A DNA stretch of 64,000 bases from Oegoconia quadripuncta (taxonomy: Eukaryota > Arthropoda > Insecta > Lepidoptera > Autostichidae). The stretch covers positions 37,578,853-37,642,852 of the forward strand of contig OX438742.1 in NCBI GenBank assembly GCA_949316235.1, in the 5' to 3' direction. The notes below the pieces were generated by a model. It ran no database searches. It saw only the letters and a program-made list of their open reading frames with translations, and was not told the origin of the DNA. Of the stretch, positions 42,401-57,400 are shown piece by piece (position 1 is the stretch's first letter; the number at the start of each line of letters is the position of its first letter). The position numbers and the translations under genes were made by a program.

Positions 42401-45400
42401 TTTATAATATTAGTTGGATTAATTAAATTTTAAGCCATTATAAAAGATGCGCAGCTGGGTATTAATGATTATTACATACTCGCTTTTGACTGCGGCTCCG
42501 ACCTGTTTACTAAGCGAAGGTCGCGGGTTCGATCGCCTGCGGGGTACATGCTTAGTACTCGGTTTCGTTATTGGTAGGACATTTCAAATGTCCGTCTAGC
42601 TAGCTACCACCACCTTATCTAACTCTTCCGCCAAACGGCATATTAATAGCATTGTTGTGTTCAGATTGTCAGAGATACGAAAGCCAGTCCCCCAAATAAG
42701 ATGGGGTTCCCGGGCTTCGGCTTCATCTTCAATTAACAGCAGGTGCGATTGAGGTCATATGCTAACCCGTTATGCTTAACAAAAAATGCAGGTTAAGGAA
42801 AACTTCGTCAAAATCCTTTCAGGCTTTTGATCACAGAAAAACACTAGACTAGCGATTTGGCTCGACTTCCACAACTACAAAGCTGATTTCAATGAGACTA
42901 AGCTCTCAGCTGCCAGAGTGAACTGGCAAAGCAGTACGTGTAAGTAAGGCAAAGGCCTGGCCAAATGGATGACATTATAATAGTTAGATGCTCGGACGCA
43001 TCAATACTTTATACTTTAGTAACAGACACACATACAGACAATTTTTAAAAATCTAATAATATTTATTAATACATAGACGTCGCGTGAAATTTTGTCTCAG
43101 GATTGTGTGCCAAGTTAGGCTAGATGTTTAGCAATCTAATTACATACTGATTGCATGTTTGCTTTAATAAACCTTCACGTAGCGAGCAGGTACATTACAA
43201 AGTTCAGTAGTACAATTCGCCTAAACACATATAAAACTCGCTCAGCAAATCAAAACACATTTTGTTCTTGAAGTATACTCAAGGATTATAACGATGTATT
43301 ATGATTATGATGATATTATAATATGTCGAGGGTGTGCACATTATGTCATACATAACTTACAATAATAGGTTACACAAGCGCTAAGGAGGTGAAGTCTGTC
43401 TCATTGTAGTTCGCGCTCAGGCGACCTTCACTACACGTCTGACCCTATGCAAAGACGGCATCGCATCAAAAATTCGATTGTTTCATTATAATCTAAATTT
43501 TTACACTTAAAATTTCGCTATCCCCGCCTACCCAATCCGGCGTTAAGACCAAATCTTCTTATGAAACACGCAGGATAAGGAACATTTAGCTTAGCATAGT
43601 AAGGCTGTTGATATGAGGGATTCGCAATAGCGCTGTCTCTTGGTGACAGTATGTACGAGTATAACTATGAAGTAATGAAAATCAATAACTTCAAAAACAA
43701 ATCATCTCTTATTGAAAGTCAAACGTTTTATCTCGTCTACATTTATAGAATTAAAAACGAAAAAGCAAAGCAAGGCAACAGAAATACAACTAAGTATCCT
43801 TTCAAATTCCTAAAAAGTTATCCTCTCCGATTATTACCAGTTATTTGTTGTAAAGAAATCAAAAAAAAAATGCGCAATACTTGCTAGATTCTGGGAATGC
43901 CAGTTTAAATACTCACTCGTGAAGCCAATACTGGTAGTACTGTTCTAAGAAGGCGTCGACACCACCATCGGAGGCCATGTACGATAGGGTCCGTTCCAGC
44001 TGTGAGCAATACCGCGCGAGGAACCGCTCGATCGACATCGGCGCTAGGCTCGTGCCGTGTCTCCTATTGTGCTCCACTATTATGTCGTTCACGCACGTCG
44101 TGGGTATACTGTTAGAGATATTCACTCCAGTACCTGTTCAAAACATTGTACAGGGTAAAATAATGGATGAAATACAAACTTTAAAAGATCCTTACTTTCA
44201 ATCCATCAAACAATAAATTGCTATCATATCAAATAGTGATTCACACTATCTTTTTTATAAATGAGCATATCATGTAGTAATTTGTGCGAGTTAAAGTCGA
44301 TACGCTCCCCACCGGGTCCGCTCTGTTATTCTATCATTTAATCATTAAGAAAAGGTTTTCGCGTAAGTTTGTTTCTGTTTGAAAAATTATAAAGTTATGA
44401 TAATTTATTATCAACAGGCCTACTTTACACTGCACTATTTTCCCTCAGCTTTGGTGTTCCTGATACCTTATGTATGAACGACATACTACTATTACCGTTA
44501 CGCATTCATACCTTCAAACTTTATTTACTACCATACATAGATTATGTAGATTGCCCGCGTTTGTTGGAGCAGGTGGGTCTGCCTTTACGTCTTCGTGCTC
44601 GGAGCGTATTTTACACCCCCAGAACAAGAACTAACTATGCTCACCACTACCACCACTATGATTCGATGTTTGCGAGAATACAATGAAGAATTTTCGGATT
44701 TGGACATTTTTCATCTGAGTCGTAATCAGTTCAAATCGGCAGTATTGAAAGCACTGACATAGATTAGGTAATTGTATACACATACACTCAACTCATACAC
44801 ACACATACACTCAACTCATGCACACACATACACTCAACTCATGCACACACATACACTCGCACATATTAGTCCATACATTTTCTCTCTTCCTTACATCCAG
44901 AAACACAACAATTTTATGTCTCGATAGGTAAGGTAACATAATAAGCTATGTATCACTTAAATTTACAATTTGTAATTATGGCTGTGATTTCCAATAAATC
45001 GTTAATAATAATATATAAGACAATATGCACACGTACACATTTCACATTACCAGTTTTACGCATAAGGCACGCATTTCTGGCAATGGCTCACAAAATAACC
45101 TATCATATAATTTCACTAAAGAAATTACAAGTCAAGACAAAGTCGAAGGAATACGTACCTATATTAATCATAACGTCGTCGCCAGTACAGTTGGCAGTGG
45201 TGATTGTGCCGCCGATTTTCACCTCGCGCCCATAGTAGATGTCGTTAGGCCACTTTATCCTGAACGCAACAATGAGTTTTAATGTCCACTGTAAAGGTCA
45301 AACGCCACCGTGTAGTCGGGTCTCATGTACATGTTTTTGTTGAAACATTATACATAAAACAATACACAAAAACATTTACATACACATGTTCCTTCCAAAT

Positions 45401-48400
45401 GTTTTGACATCAAAATGAATTTTGACGAGGAAGATTGTGTTTCGGTTTTTCACAAAGATTTCAAGCTAGTTTAAAACTTTGACATTTTAATATCTATGCA
45501 GAATCGCGTGGTTCGTCTTTGACCAGATTTCAGTTGAGATCAGTTGAGATTATGGTAAAGCTCGTCAAACATAACCTATAAATTTCAATACGATGCGAAA
45601 CGCTTGTCAAGAAATGAAACAAACCCTTCCCCTCTTCACCCATGCGCGAGATATTTTCCATCCGCAACGAAAATCAAAAATAGTGTGTATGCACACACAA
45701 ATGTATATGACCACGCCCCTTTGTTCCAATGTTTTTGTGTAATGTTACGATAAAAGTGTGTCGTGGTTGCACAGGTACATGGTATACTCTATCAAAGTCA
45801 TAATTTATGATTAACAAGTAATTAAGTAAATAATACTCGTGTATGACACAACAACAGACTTTAATCGTCCACTACTGGGCATAAGCCTCTCCGCTATCGC
45901 TTTCCATGGGGTTTGTCCTAATCGCTGCGCTGGGCAGGCAGATTGCCCCCACATATGATTTTTTTGTGTAATCAGCACACACTTTTAGGTATAAAAATAT
46001 GTGTAGTGATACTGTAAATAATGCAACTTTTATTTGGCAGAGCAGAGCGCTATCATTAAATTGATGTACCATATTCCATTTAGATCCCGGGCCTCTTTTA
46101 CTATGTGTACCATCATTTTGTTACATTATTATTGAATATGTGACTGATAGCATATTGTTTATATGTCTAGCAATTTCAATCTAGGTCTTTATTTCCCATA
46201 CTAAAAAGTACACGGGAAAAAATTGCCAAAGCCCTAAATCACTTGACTATTGCATGCACACGCAGCGCACGTGTATCGTACGAGAATAGATGCTATAGCA
46301 GTGGCGTCACAGCGTTTTGTCACAGGGTAGGTTAAATATGCTATTAAATGAGAAAAAATACAACCACAAATTAATAACTTACTCTTACAGCAATGCTCGC
46401 AACTGTTTAGAATATTTATGTTCATATAAGTATGAATCAGTTGTCTTGACAACGCATTTCGAGGAAAGTTACAATTTGCTAGGGTAGACACAGCCTTTCT
46501 GCCTATATGGAGAGCACGCCACTGTGCTATAGTGCTATTATTACATTCCGTGCGATACATCCATCTCGTCCAAGAATTACAAAGCGGGGCAGCCCATGAC
46601 GTGCTGTAAAGTTCGTTCATTACCTGATATCAAGATGCTCATATGCCGGCTGCGAGCGAATGGCACGAACAGCCGCCAAGGCAGCCGCATGTTGCACCAG
46701 AGGCAGTGTTGGCGACATCTTTTGCCACACCTGGAATGCATTATAAACAATACAAAATGGGAATGTCTAGCTGCAGAAGCAGGTCACAATCCTCCATGCA
46801 TCAATTTAAACAACATATAGTATAGTTCACAAAACGGTTTGTTTAGCGGTAGGACTGTTTTAAATGCCCACCTAGCCACCTACCACCGTATTATCTCAGT
46901 CTGCCGCCAAGCAACAATGTTGCAAACATGTACCCCACTGGGAATCGAAACCGCGACCTTCGTGTTGTTTACATTGAACCACGGAGGCGGTTAAAACAGG
47001 ACAGGTAAAGGGCACTATGCCCTTGCAGCCCAATTTTTTTAACAACGCAGACGAAGTCACGTCTTGAATAAATAAAATACAAATTGAAAACCCACAAGAA
47101 AATCAATGATTATGTTATCCAGGTTCATAAACCAAAAATTATCATCATTATCACATCAGCCGCAGGACGTCCACAGCTGAACATAGACCCCCTAAATTTC
47201 CCCCATAAAGCAACAATATTAAAAGCTCACAACATACAAATATTAAAAGCTCAAACAACCATAAGCTTTCAAAAATAAAAAAACCACTTTGAAAATTCAT
47301 GAGCCGTTTTGGCTCTACGACGGACTTCAAACTTATACTTATATACATATGCTCACCCCCGTCTCTCGTTGGGGTAGGCAGAGACTATTGATTTCCACTT
47401 GCAACGAGCCTGACTTACTACTTTTACTTCTTCCACTCTCATCAAATGCTTCATACACGCTCGTCGGTTACTTGTTGACCGAACCTGACCTTTTGTGAGT
47501 ACGTCAGTCACTTGATTGACTTACGTCCTTCTTGGTCGACCTTTATCGACCCTTCCATTCACGCTTTCGTTATACAGTCATTCGTTCTATATGCCCAAAC
47601 CACCTAAACATACCTCGTTCTATATTACTCACACACGCCATACCTTTCTCTAACCACACAATTCTTTAATCTATCCTTCAAATTCTCTCCACACATACTA
47701 CGCAATACTGTGTTGATTCTGCTTTCATGCTTCTTCTGCCATACTCAACATTCGCTCCCGTACATCAACATGCCATTGTGGTTCGCTATTCAAACTTGTA
47801 ACGAATCTATTAAAAAATGTCGCATCTCACCTGCAGCGACATAGCGGCCTGCCCTGGCGGCGTGATCCACGTGTTGCCCCCGCGGCCGCGGCCCACGGCC
47901 TGGCGCCGCGCGACTGCGCCCACGCCGTGGGCCAGCGGCTCGCCCGTCACGTCCATCGTCGACGACAACATGTCCGCGTACACCACCAAGCGGCCGAGAG
48001 TCGTCGATGTCAGGTTCTGCACGTGATCATCACAATCAATTCTTAATATAGGTCATGACGACCGATTGGTGTAGTGGATAGTGATCCTGTCAGCGAAACC
48101 AACGGTTGCGGGTTCGAATCCCGCGAAGGGTAAATGTGTGATGTATACGAACAATTATTCCCGAGTCTTGGAAGTTTATAGAAATATTTATGTGTGTTTT
48201 AGTATCCATAGTACAAGCGTTGCTTAGTTTGGGACTAGATGATTGGTGTAAGTGTCCGAAATATTTAGTTATTTATAGCCGTACGGAGCCTGTTTTGAAA
48301 ATAGTTTCAAATAACTGAGGCCTCTTTTGGATATCTATTTGGTACTTTCTTACATAATGAGGGAAAGTGTATCTACACTCGCTGCCAACGAAACTGGATC

Positions 48401-51400
48401 AAAGTTTGGGATGTTTGAATTGTAAAAATAAATTGAAAAATAAAAAAGAAGCCAAAGAACATTCGAAACGGCTTAACCGATTTTCGTGAAACAACACCCG
48501 AATTAAGCTAAATGCAACTTCCTTCCACTGATAAGCCTCATATAATGTTATATACTTAGTTGGAAACATAAGAAAGTTAATAGCGTTCATGCAATTTTGC
48601 CAGTGTCAAACAAATTGTGCTCAAATAGTGCTAAAATAAATAGACACAACGTCCGTCATCTGTGCGGCAGCTTATTTCCTTGTTTTTAAGTACTATTTAC
48701 GGGCCTATAATTATAGTACTTTATATATATATATATATGAGGCACTATTTGGACACAGTTTTATAAGATGTGTAGCCATAAAACAGTCTGAGCGTATGAC
48801 AAATGAGACATTTTGAATTGCAAGGTATCATTAGAATAAAAAAAATTCGCCGAGAGTGTCGCAGGACATATTATACTGTAAAAATCCAACACCGCACCCT
48901 TAGCCTGAGTTATCCCACTACTGAAAACCTCCCCTATTTTTTGTCACATGTCTCTATCCAGTGCAATATCTTCAAAGTACCCAGCTCTCTGCCTGCTAAT
49001 TTTCAGTTAACAAATTAAATACATATATTGTTATTAATATTTCTATAAATAAATTCTTTTACTGTCACATTTATATTTGTACCTGCACCATCTTATCAGC
49101 GTCTATCAAGTTACATGAGCCGTTGCTCCAAGCGATAGCAGGCTGTGCCCCAGCTGGGTCGTAATACAGAAATAAACCGATATGATTTACATTTCTAACC
49201 AACTTCAAAACAAAGGCCTCCTCCTTTGTAATACGGTTGTATTTTTGCGCATTGTTTACCTACAACCTATATATAAATAAACCATGCTCACATCGTAGTA
49301 GTCGACGGTGGAGAAGTGTTCAGGGCACTCGTACACGTAGACCGGCAGGAAGGTGGTGGATGGTGGCTCGAGCGGTTCCTCTCCTCGCAGACACCACTGC
49401 ACCGTCAGCGAGCCCAGCCGCTGCGAGCGCGCCCCGCCCCTCCCGCACCACCGCTCGATCAGCGACATCTTGTGCTGCCGACACATGGACCACGTACATG
49501 CTTGTTTAATAATCATTCATCACATCCATTCGACTTAATATGTAGCAGCAGACTGAATTCAAAAACACTTTGTTACTTTTGCCAGTGGCATTTTAGAACC
49601 AAAACAATTATTTATTTTCAAAAGCTTGTCTGGGGGCTATCTCAATTTATAGTTATTATTACTCTTGTCTGCATACATCATAGCTCCATTTTAACGCATG
49701 GCATGTCTTAATGACGTCTCCATACTAAATATTCATACCGAAATTAATATCTTTTAAATTTTCATTGAAAATCTAGTTCGCGTCAAGCTCTTGCCGATAG
49801 AGTAATAAATACAATTAATGAAACATGGATGGATGATGATGGTTCATGACAGGAAAGCTAGGGATAACATTATCCATAGAAGTTTTCAAACAGAAGGGAT
49901 GTTTGTTTGCCCCATATGCTTTCTCGTTAAGTGTAGTCTGCTGCTACAATATTAAGTCAGAAGTCATACTTCAGAAGTCTTCTATCGCCGGACCTACTGT
50001 GTTCCAAGGGGGCGATTGCCGCGCACGTCAACGAGCGTATTATAGTCCTGAAGCTAAAGAGAATAGTGGAGACCACATTCCCTATTACTACATGAAACGG
50101 GAAAATTTAAATTTGACCATTCTTAGTCTTCGATTAACTTATTTAGCGGCCTAAGTGAACAAGACAGGAATAGCCAAGGTAAATTTTACCGGCTTTATGT
50201 AGTATGCACCCCCACTATCAAAGATGTTTCGACGAAGGTATGCCACGGATGAATATTTTAGAACATATTTACTAAAATATCAATATATAAATATAATAAT
50301 GTGGTTTGGTTAATAATCTGTAAGTAATTCAAAAACTATTAACAAATTCTTTAACACTATTTTACATGGTCATATAATAAAAGTAATGCAAGAAAATCCA
50401 TAGAAATCCTTTCCTAATCCACACGTTGTCCTTTAAAACTATATCTGATCCAATTCTAATAATTTAAAATCACTCAACCAACGGCTATGTTTCTCGTCAA
50501 TGATCTGTGATAGTGCCTGCGATGCAGAGGTGTGGCCATCACCTTTAGCTAGCACTTCTCTTTCCCGTGCATTATACACCACTCGTTCTGGCTAGCGCTC
50601 ACGGTCGACAGCCCGCGTGAAACCGCGATTGTAACACACCAAACGAATAACATTAAGTCTCATTAAGTGTCAATGACTTATTGCGATACAAGACTCCCAA
50701 ATACAGAGAAACATGCAACATTAAAAAAAGAAATTCGTCATATGAGTGTTTATATTTTTTTTTGAAATGGAGAGGGCGCCGTAACTTTCTGCGATATAGT
50801 ACCACCAAACAAATGTAGTTTTGTTATTATTGGTCTAAATACACACACATTTTGCGGAACAAAAATATGTGTTAAACACATCATCAACGCTAACATCCGA
50901 TCGATCATTACGTTTCGTAATTTAAAACTGCAGATTAAATGCATAATATATAACTACATTGTATGGTATGTCACTTTTCCGACGCCCCTCGAACAAGCAA
51001 ATAATGTGGTATGAGTAGATATTAAAAGTTTATCTGTAATAAATAATGTATAGCGTCACTTCAAGCAATTATGAATTTAAAGTTCAATCAATTAAAACCA
51101 ATGTATTAAACGAAATAATATCAGATAAAAAAAACGTTAGCGTAAATACAAACCAGTCGAACCCTTGTGTTTAAAATAAGGACAATCAATCCGTCGAATA
51201 TTAGTGGTTCTAAATACAAAGCCAAATTGCCGTGCAAATTGCAATAAAGCATACGAGATATATTCTGACTTACATAAGACAGTTATGGGTTATTTTATAA
51301 TTGCCATAATCAAAGCGTAATAGTTACAAAAGAGATTTCAAGAGTGATAAAGGTAATTACCTAATCTATTTAAAAATGAATTATTTCATGGATTATGGAG

Positions 51401-54400
51401 ACACGTATAAAGGTGGAATTGCAGTGGTAATATTTACTGTCTCAGAGGTGACTCGACGGTGGCATTGCCGACGGACAAGAGAGTGGCAGGAGCAATGCGA
51501 CCATGAAGAATACTCTTTATTTAATTAGGGTTATACTTCAAGTAACAAAATATACCGAATATAGAACCTGAACCTTTTGTTGTATGGTTCAATCCATTCT
51601 GATGTCATGGCAAATTTCTAAAACACTTAAACCGTCCGCAACTTGATGCGGGCGCCTGCCGCGGGTGTCAGACATCAACGCAGGTACGCTCTTGATTTCT
51701 TATAATTAGCCCATGCCGTGTTGTAGTTACTACTACACGTGGAGTGGAGACTACAACCGATTGCTTTTTAGTTGCAAAGCTTACCATATCACCAAGGTCA
51801 ACCGAGGTATTATTTGTAATTTAAATACTATCACACGAAAGAAGAAGATTGGAAACCAAGGCAAGACTTGAACGAGCGGTTACATAGGGATCCCATTTTC
51901 GCGAGATACCTACATGCGATCGTCCACGCTGCGCTGACACCCACAGCGGGCTTCAACTTGGTGGCGGCCTCTACATTGTCACTATTGAAATCTCGAGCAT
52001 ATAAACAAGCGTATAAACAAGTACGTGTGAAGCAAGGTGCGTCTCACTCTCACCGGCCATCACACCGTCACGTGGCCCGGGCCAGCGGCCGCGCCTGCTG
52101 GCCACGCCGCCTAGACAACACCCCTCATGTCATTATCAACTGAACACTGGTAACGTAGTACGATTAGCATTGCCACTATACTCGTAGCTATGTTCTGTGA
52201 GACACGGTTCAATTAAAAAAAATCTACCTTAGAATGTTTACATAATCTTAGTCGTTTTTTTTATAATAACAATGTTTCTTGATACAATAATATTTACAGA
52301 TTTAGCTTCAACGCCTGCTCCTAAACTAGGAAACCTGCATTTTAGGAAGTACTGCTCCCCGATTATATCATAAGTACCAAGAAGTAAGTTTCCAAAAATT
52401 ATATCATAAGTAGGCACATTACTGAATATTTAATGTAACAATTTACTTCAGTAAGTCGCAGAAAACATTGCAAAAATAAACAATTATCTATACTTGTATA
52501 GAATTTTGAACCTGGATGCTTTTCTGTAAAGGTAGCTATTGTTATTTAAGTATTCTTATCTCCTTTCTTCAAAAATTTGTACGATTGATTTATGTATGCT
52601 GACTTTAAAGTTCGTAAACAGCTACTTCATCTTAAACAAGACAGCATATTTTATAAAGTATGTCCTGATGCAGGCTGATGATTGATACAATATACTAATT
52701 GACATTGTAGTGAAAGCTGTGTATGTGTTAGATTATTCAATGTGTTCTACTCCGATGGGTGTGAACATTATCATTAGTGTCAGTACATAGTGCTCTTATC
52801 AAAATATAAGATGAAGGCATTATGGGGTCCCGCCATAAATTCTTTGAGTGATTAAACTAATGATGTGTTTCTGCTAAATGCTAAATCTATCTAAATAAAC
52901 TCATTTGAGAATAGTAACCATTAAAGCTTCTTTACATCATCCAATTTAAAGTACAGTGAATATTATGTATATATTTAGTTACTTATATGACCATTTATAT
53001 TTTAAGAATGATTTTTTATATTATAAAGACATAATCGTTGCAGTAACTTCTTTTTAAATAATGCAGTCATAGTGAAAACACAAATGGTATCCAAATGTGT
53101 GTAAACAGGATGGTAAATGACTTACAAAATACCAGTAGTAGAAATGGAAAATACCCATTTTTGTGCCATGTCTTCAGAAATTTATATTATTTATAATAAA
53201 TAACGCACAAGACGGTTATTTTTTTATTTTTACTTTAATGGTAAAAAACACAACATTAATATTTTTTGATTATGACATTAATTAGACTTTTCACCTGTAT
53301 GTATCTCTAAATTATGGCTGAGCTAGCTTAGCAAGGCTAATAGAAAACAACAGAGTATTTTTAAAATTCAAATATTGCTGCTTTTTAAGCGACCATGGGA
53401 TAACAAAGTGGAGTTTATTTATACCTATTTCTAGACAACACGATCCATGTAAATGACGTCACTAGGAGTTTTAACAGGCAATAGATTTTTAAAGGCATAA
53501 AGGTCCATATCCAGCTACCGCTACTACTCGTAATGCGAAATAGGCAAGTGTACGTAATGTGACTCACCACGTGGTTGCCCAGGAAAAATCCTCTCGTGTA
53601 CTCCACGTGGGTTAGTTTACACGGATCTATAACGTGAAGCCCAAAGATTTCACCAAGGATTTTGTGGATAATCTCCAAACGGGCCTCGTTGCTTTTGACG
53701 CCCTCTTCGCCTAAGTAGTCACTGGGGTCGCATTCTAAGTGAATCTGAAAAACAAGAAATACATTTTGGAAAAATAGACACACCAATCTATATATAAATA
53801 TACCGAACATTCGCACTAAGAAGTTCGATTCTTCATTCATCATCCGAACAGCCAAGGCATGGAACTCAGTTCCGGGGTCAGTCTTTCCTGAATCCTACCA
53901 CCTTGGGATCTTCAAGAGCAGAGTGAATAGACATTTAGTGGGATCGCGTGCTTCATCTGCGACCACATCGTCACTTTCCATCAAGTGAGATTGTGGTCAA
54001 GACCGAATCCAGTCAATCATAAAAAAAAAAACAAAACAATAACCGTTGGTTTCAAAGGCATTAGACTAATCGGCCATCTATGAGATGTAATAATAGTATT
54101 TTTAAGTCTGTGGGTTTTCAGCATAACAAATCTCTATAAATTTTGTTTGACAGGGTGGTTCTATATAAATTTTGTAAAGGGATAATGATGATCTCCGGAG
54201 ATAGACAATGGAATGGAATCTTATATCGAAGTCGGTTGTTTTGCCAATTTGGCGGTTCCATTATTATCGAGTGCAAGATGTGATAATGCTCTGTAGAATT
54301 GGCACACTAAGCGCAGTGGTGCCGCGACGCATAACGGGGAATGTAAATCGTATGTATTATACAAAAGTGCGCCGCAGCGCTGAGATTTTCTACCTACAAG

Positions 54401-57400
54401 AGAATGTCGTTCCTGTTCTTGGCATGTCGGCACCCGAACGCTCCGTGTGCATTGGCTCGAGGAAAAGATACCAACCTGTGAGAAAATCGCAATGCCGCTG
54501 TTGGTTAAATCGGTGGCCTGCAACAGCGAAGGCGTGCGCCAGGTCTCCTCTGACGCCAGTACTTGGATGTCGAGCTCGTGTCCAGGGTGACCAGTGTATT
54601 TGGACGGCCTACAAAACACGACCCGTTAGATCATCATCACAACAATGACCGCCGCTGTTTCACGCGGGTGCCAGAACGAGACGGATTATAAGTGTTAAAT
54701 TGATAAATAATGAATGACAGAGCTATCGTTCTCGAGCCCAAACGCGTCTCTTGCTGGTTGATGTTGACGTGAAACAGCGGAGGACTAAAGTCTGCGACGG
54801 TTAGTGCTAGTATTGACTAAACATGCTTGTTAATCAAGAACTAAAAGATTTATTAACCTTGCAATTAAATATTTAATCAACTTAAATAATGAAGGCATGC
54901 ATGTCATGCCAAGTTTATGAAAAAGTTAATTAAATGTTGAAAAATGTACATGATCATGAAGATATTTAAGGCGTATAAAATGTCATTACTTAAATAAAAG
55001 TATAAACATTTAGAAAGCTCGAAACCGCGGGAGTAATTAGAAAAATAATAGAAGCTTTCTATGAAAAAGTAACCTATGAAAAATTTGTCGGCAATAAAAA
55101 TAAATAAATGGGGGACTTGGATGTACTCAAGATTTTGGCGTACCGACAAACATTAGCGTCTTGACTTGCTCTGCAAAATTTACGAAAAAATTACTATAGT
55201 ATTCATATAATAGAGGTGTGATTAACATTCAATTATTCTTATAAACTCAAAAGCCTGCGTACTTAGAGATTTTCACTTACTGTCTGTCACTTTCAGTAGA
55301 GAATTGCTTCTTGGCAGGTGAAGCTTGGTAACAAAAAATGTGATGTTTCATCTTCACTGACTTCCATTTATCGTAAGTGAATTGCACCACTTCATTTTCA
55401 CGAACCTAAACAAGAAAAGAAGAGAAGAAGATCTTAACAAGGAAACATCTAGTCTGGTAATACCGGGATACATTGTTATAAACCTTTACAGACGGACGGC
55501 TTTAGCCGTCTAAGTCTCTCGTTATGTAGGAATCTTAGCAAAAAGTATAGCCCAAGAGGGACATGGAAGGATTCAATAACTGGCGGCTTGCGACGGCTGC
55601 CGTTGCCCAAAGTACTGTTCGTCTGTAACAGAGCTCTTCTGTTCCACAGTAAAATTGTTTCAATCAGTCTCTTTGCATCACGCATTTATATTCGAGACAA
55701 GGCAGTTTGTTAATATTATGAGAAGCGTTTTGTTGAGATTTGTGCACTTCCAACTTCTATGGCATGTCGACCTACAATCTGCTAGAAATTATTCAAAATA
55801 CCGCAAATTCAACTTTTTGCAAAGCCAACATTTTAGGAATTCAACTTTCTATTCCTGGATGGAAGTTACGAACAAATTAACACTACCGCCCAAAGTCGAC
55901 AATGCTCCTTATTAGACATACCAAAATCAGGAAACTACAGCTATTGCAGCATTTGTAACTTTTGTTTTTATTTAGTGTAATTTTCATTATTGTTGTACCA
56001 CAGCATAACAATTATGATAGCGTCACTGAAGTTCAAAATAACACCTGCGAAGAGCTGTAGTTACGATACCGCGATATAATAATTTTTTGACGAACGCTAG
56101 TTCGAAAGAGACCTATGATGGGTCGTAGCACCTCGACACTGTAGGTTAGGTTCCGGGAGCGAAGCAAAAATACCGTTGGCCACGCCCACGTACATGCCCC
56201 TCTCCCCCCGCACCCCCAAAATGGTTAGAAACTACTCAATCTCGAGTAACTGCAAGGAAAAAGGAAGCTGGCTTGTTCTTCTTAAATTGCGGTTGTCATC
56301 AACAGGCTAAAATAGTCCACTATTGGACATAAGTTTCTCCCGAGACGCGAGTTGCATCGCTTTCTATGGGAGGACTTGCTCTAACCGACACGCGGGGCAA
56401 CGGTGTGGCGATCACAAAATTTCTGTGAGCTCCGCAGTACCGCACCAATGACGCCGCTGATCGATACTGTTATGCTCACGAACTGTAATAAATGTTCATC
56501 TCATCTTACCTCAGCAGTCTTATAGTAGGGCAGCACAGTGTGTAGTAGATCTGAGCAGAGCGCGAGCAAGCGGCCGCCGTCGAGCAAGTGCGCGAGCAAG
56601 AGAGGCGCACACCGGCCGACACAGCCAGCCACGGCCAGCAGCGCCGCGCGACCTCGCCAAGCTCCCGCCTCCAGCGCCTCGCGAGATACGCTGTACAGCG
56701 TGTACCTGAAGCCATCATGTCAAATGGCTTTAAAACCAAAGTTGAGTAGGTACTATCAGATTATGTGTTCATTTACCGTGCGCTTTGACATTAAGATGGT
56801 GCATCGAGTTCAGTGGTGATCTCATTTTAATTAAGATTTCTTAACATCACTAACTTGACCCGCTTAATGCTCTCGAAAAGCTAATTGCTAATAAAATTTT
56901 GATGTTCTTCTTGTTCTTAATGTTTTTTATGCACAACAGATTAGCATTAGACCTCAATCATATGTGATGTTAAGTGAAGATGAGGCCGAAGGTGGAAGCG
57001 TACTGATCCGGAAACCCCATCTTATTTGGGACTGGCTATCTTATCTCTGACAACACAACAACACTATTAACATTGCTGTTTGGCGGCAGACTTACATAAG
57101 ATGGTGGTAGCTAGCCAGGCGGATATTTAAAATGGCCTACCACCAACCAAACTAAGTATTAAAAATGTATCCCGCTGGGGATAGAACCCGCGAACTCCGA
57201 TTCGTAAATTTCGTATGTTGTTTTTGGCCACAGAGGCGGTTTTAAAGTCCAAAGATAACTTCTTAAAATGTCCATGAAGGCATTCTTTCAATTGGAGTAT
57301 TTCAAGTTTTTCACATACCACGATTTCTATTTACCATCTACATAAATAACTATAACATACTAAGATAATGGTCACTGCACCATTGCTAATATGTAATATC

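Larger units (their letters stand above)
39454..43916 (-). other. HCS intron 13 (4.5 kb)
   Basis: Non-coding. Contains SINE C (39681-40002), SINE D (40414-40685), a short SINE-like CATCATATCAGCC block (41461-41531), an interspersed repeat (42210-42415) and a plus-oriented SINE C (42487-42789). The remainder is AT-rich unique sequence. Confidence 0.55.

Noticed and set aside
49237..49711. Several Arg/Pro-rich plus-strand open frames
   Set aside because: Shadows of the GC-rich HCS exon 9 on the minus strand.
54208..54648. 146-codon plus-strand and 132-codon minus-strand open frames
   Set aside because: Only 54476-54608 on the minus strand is coding (HCS exon 7). The plus frame is its shadow plus intronic sequence.
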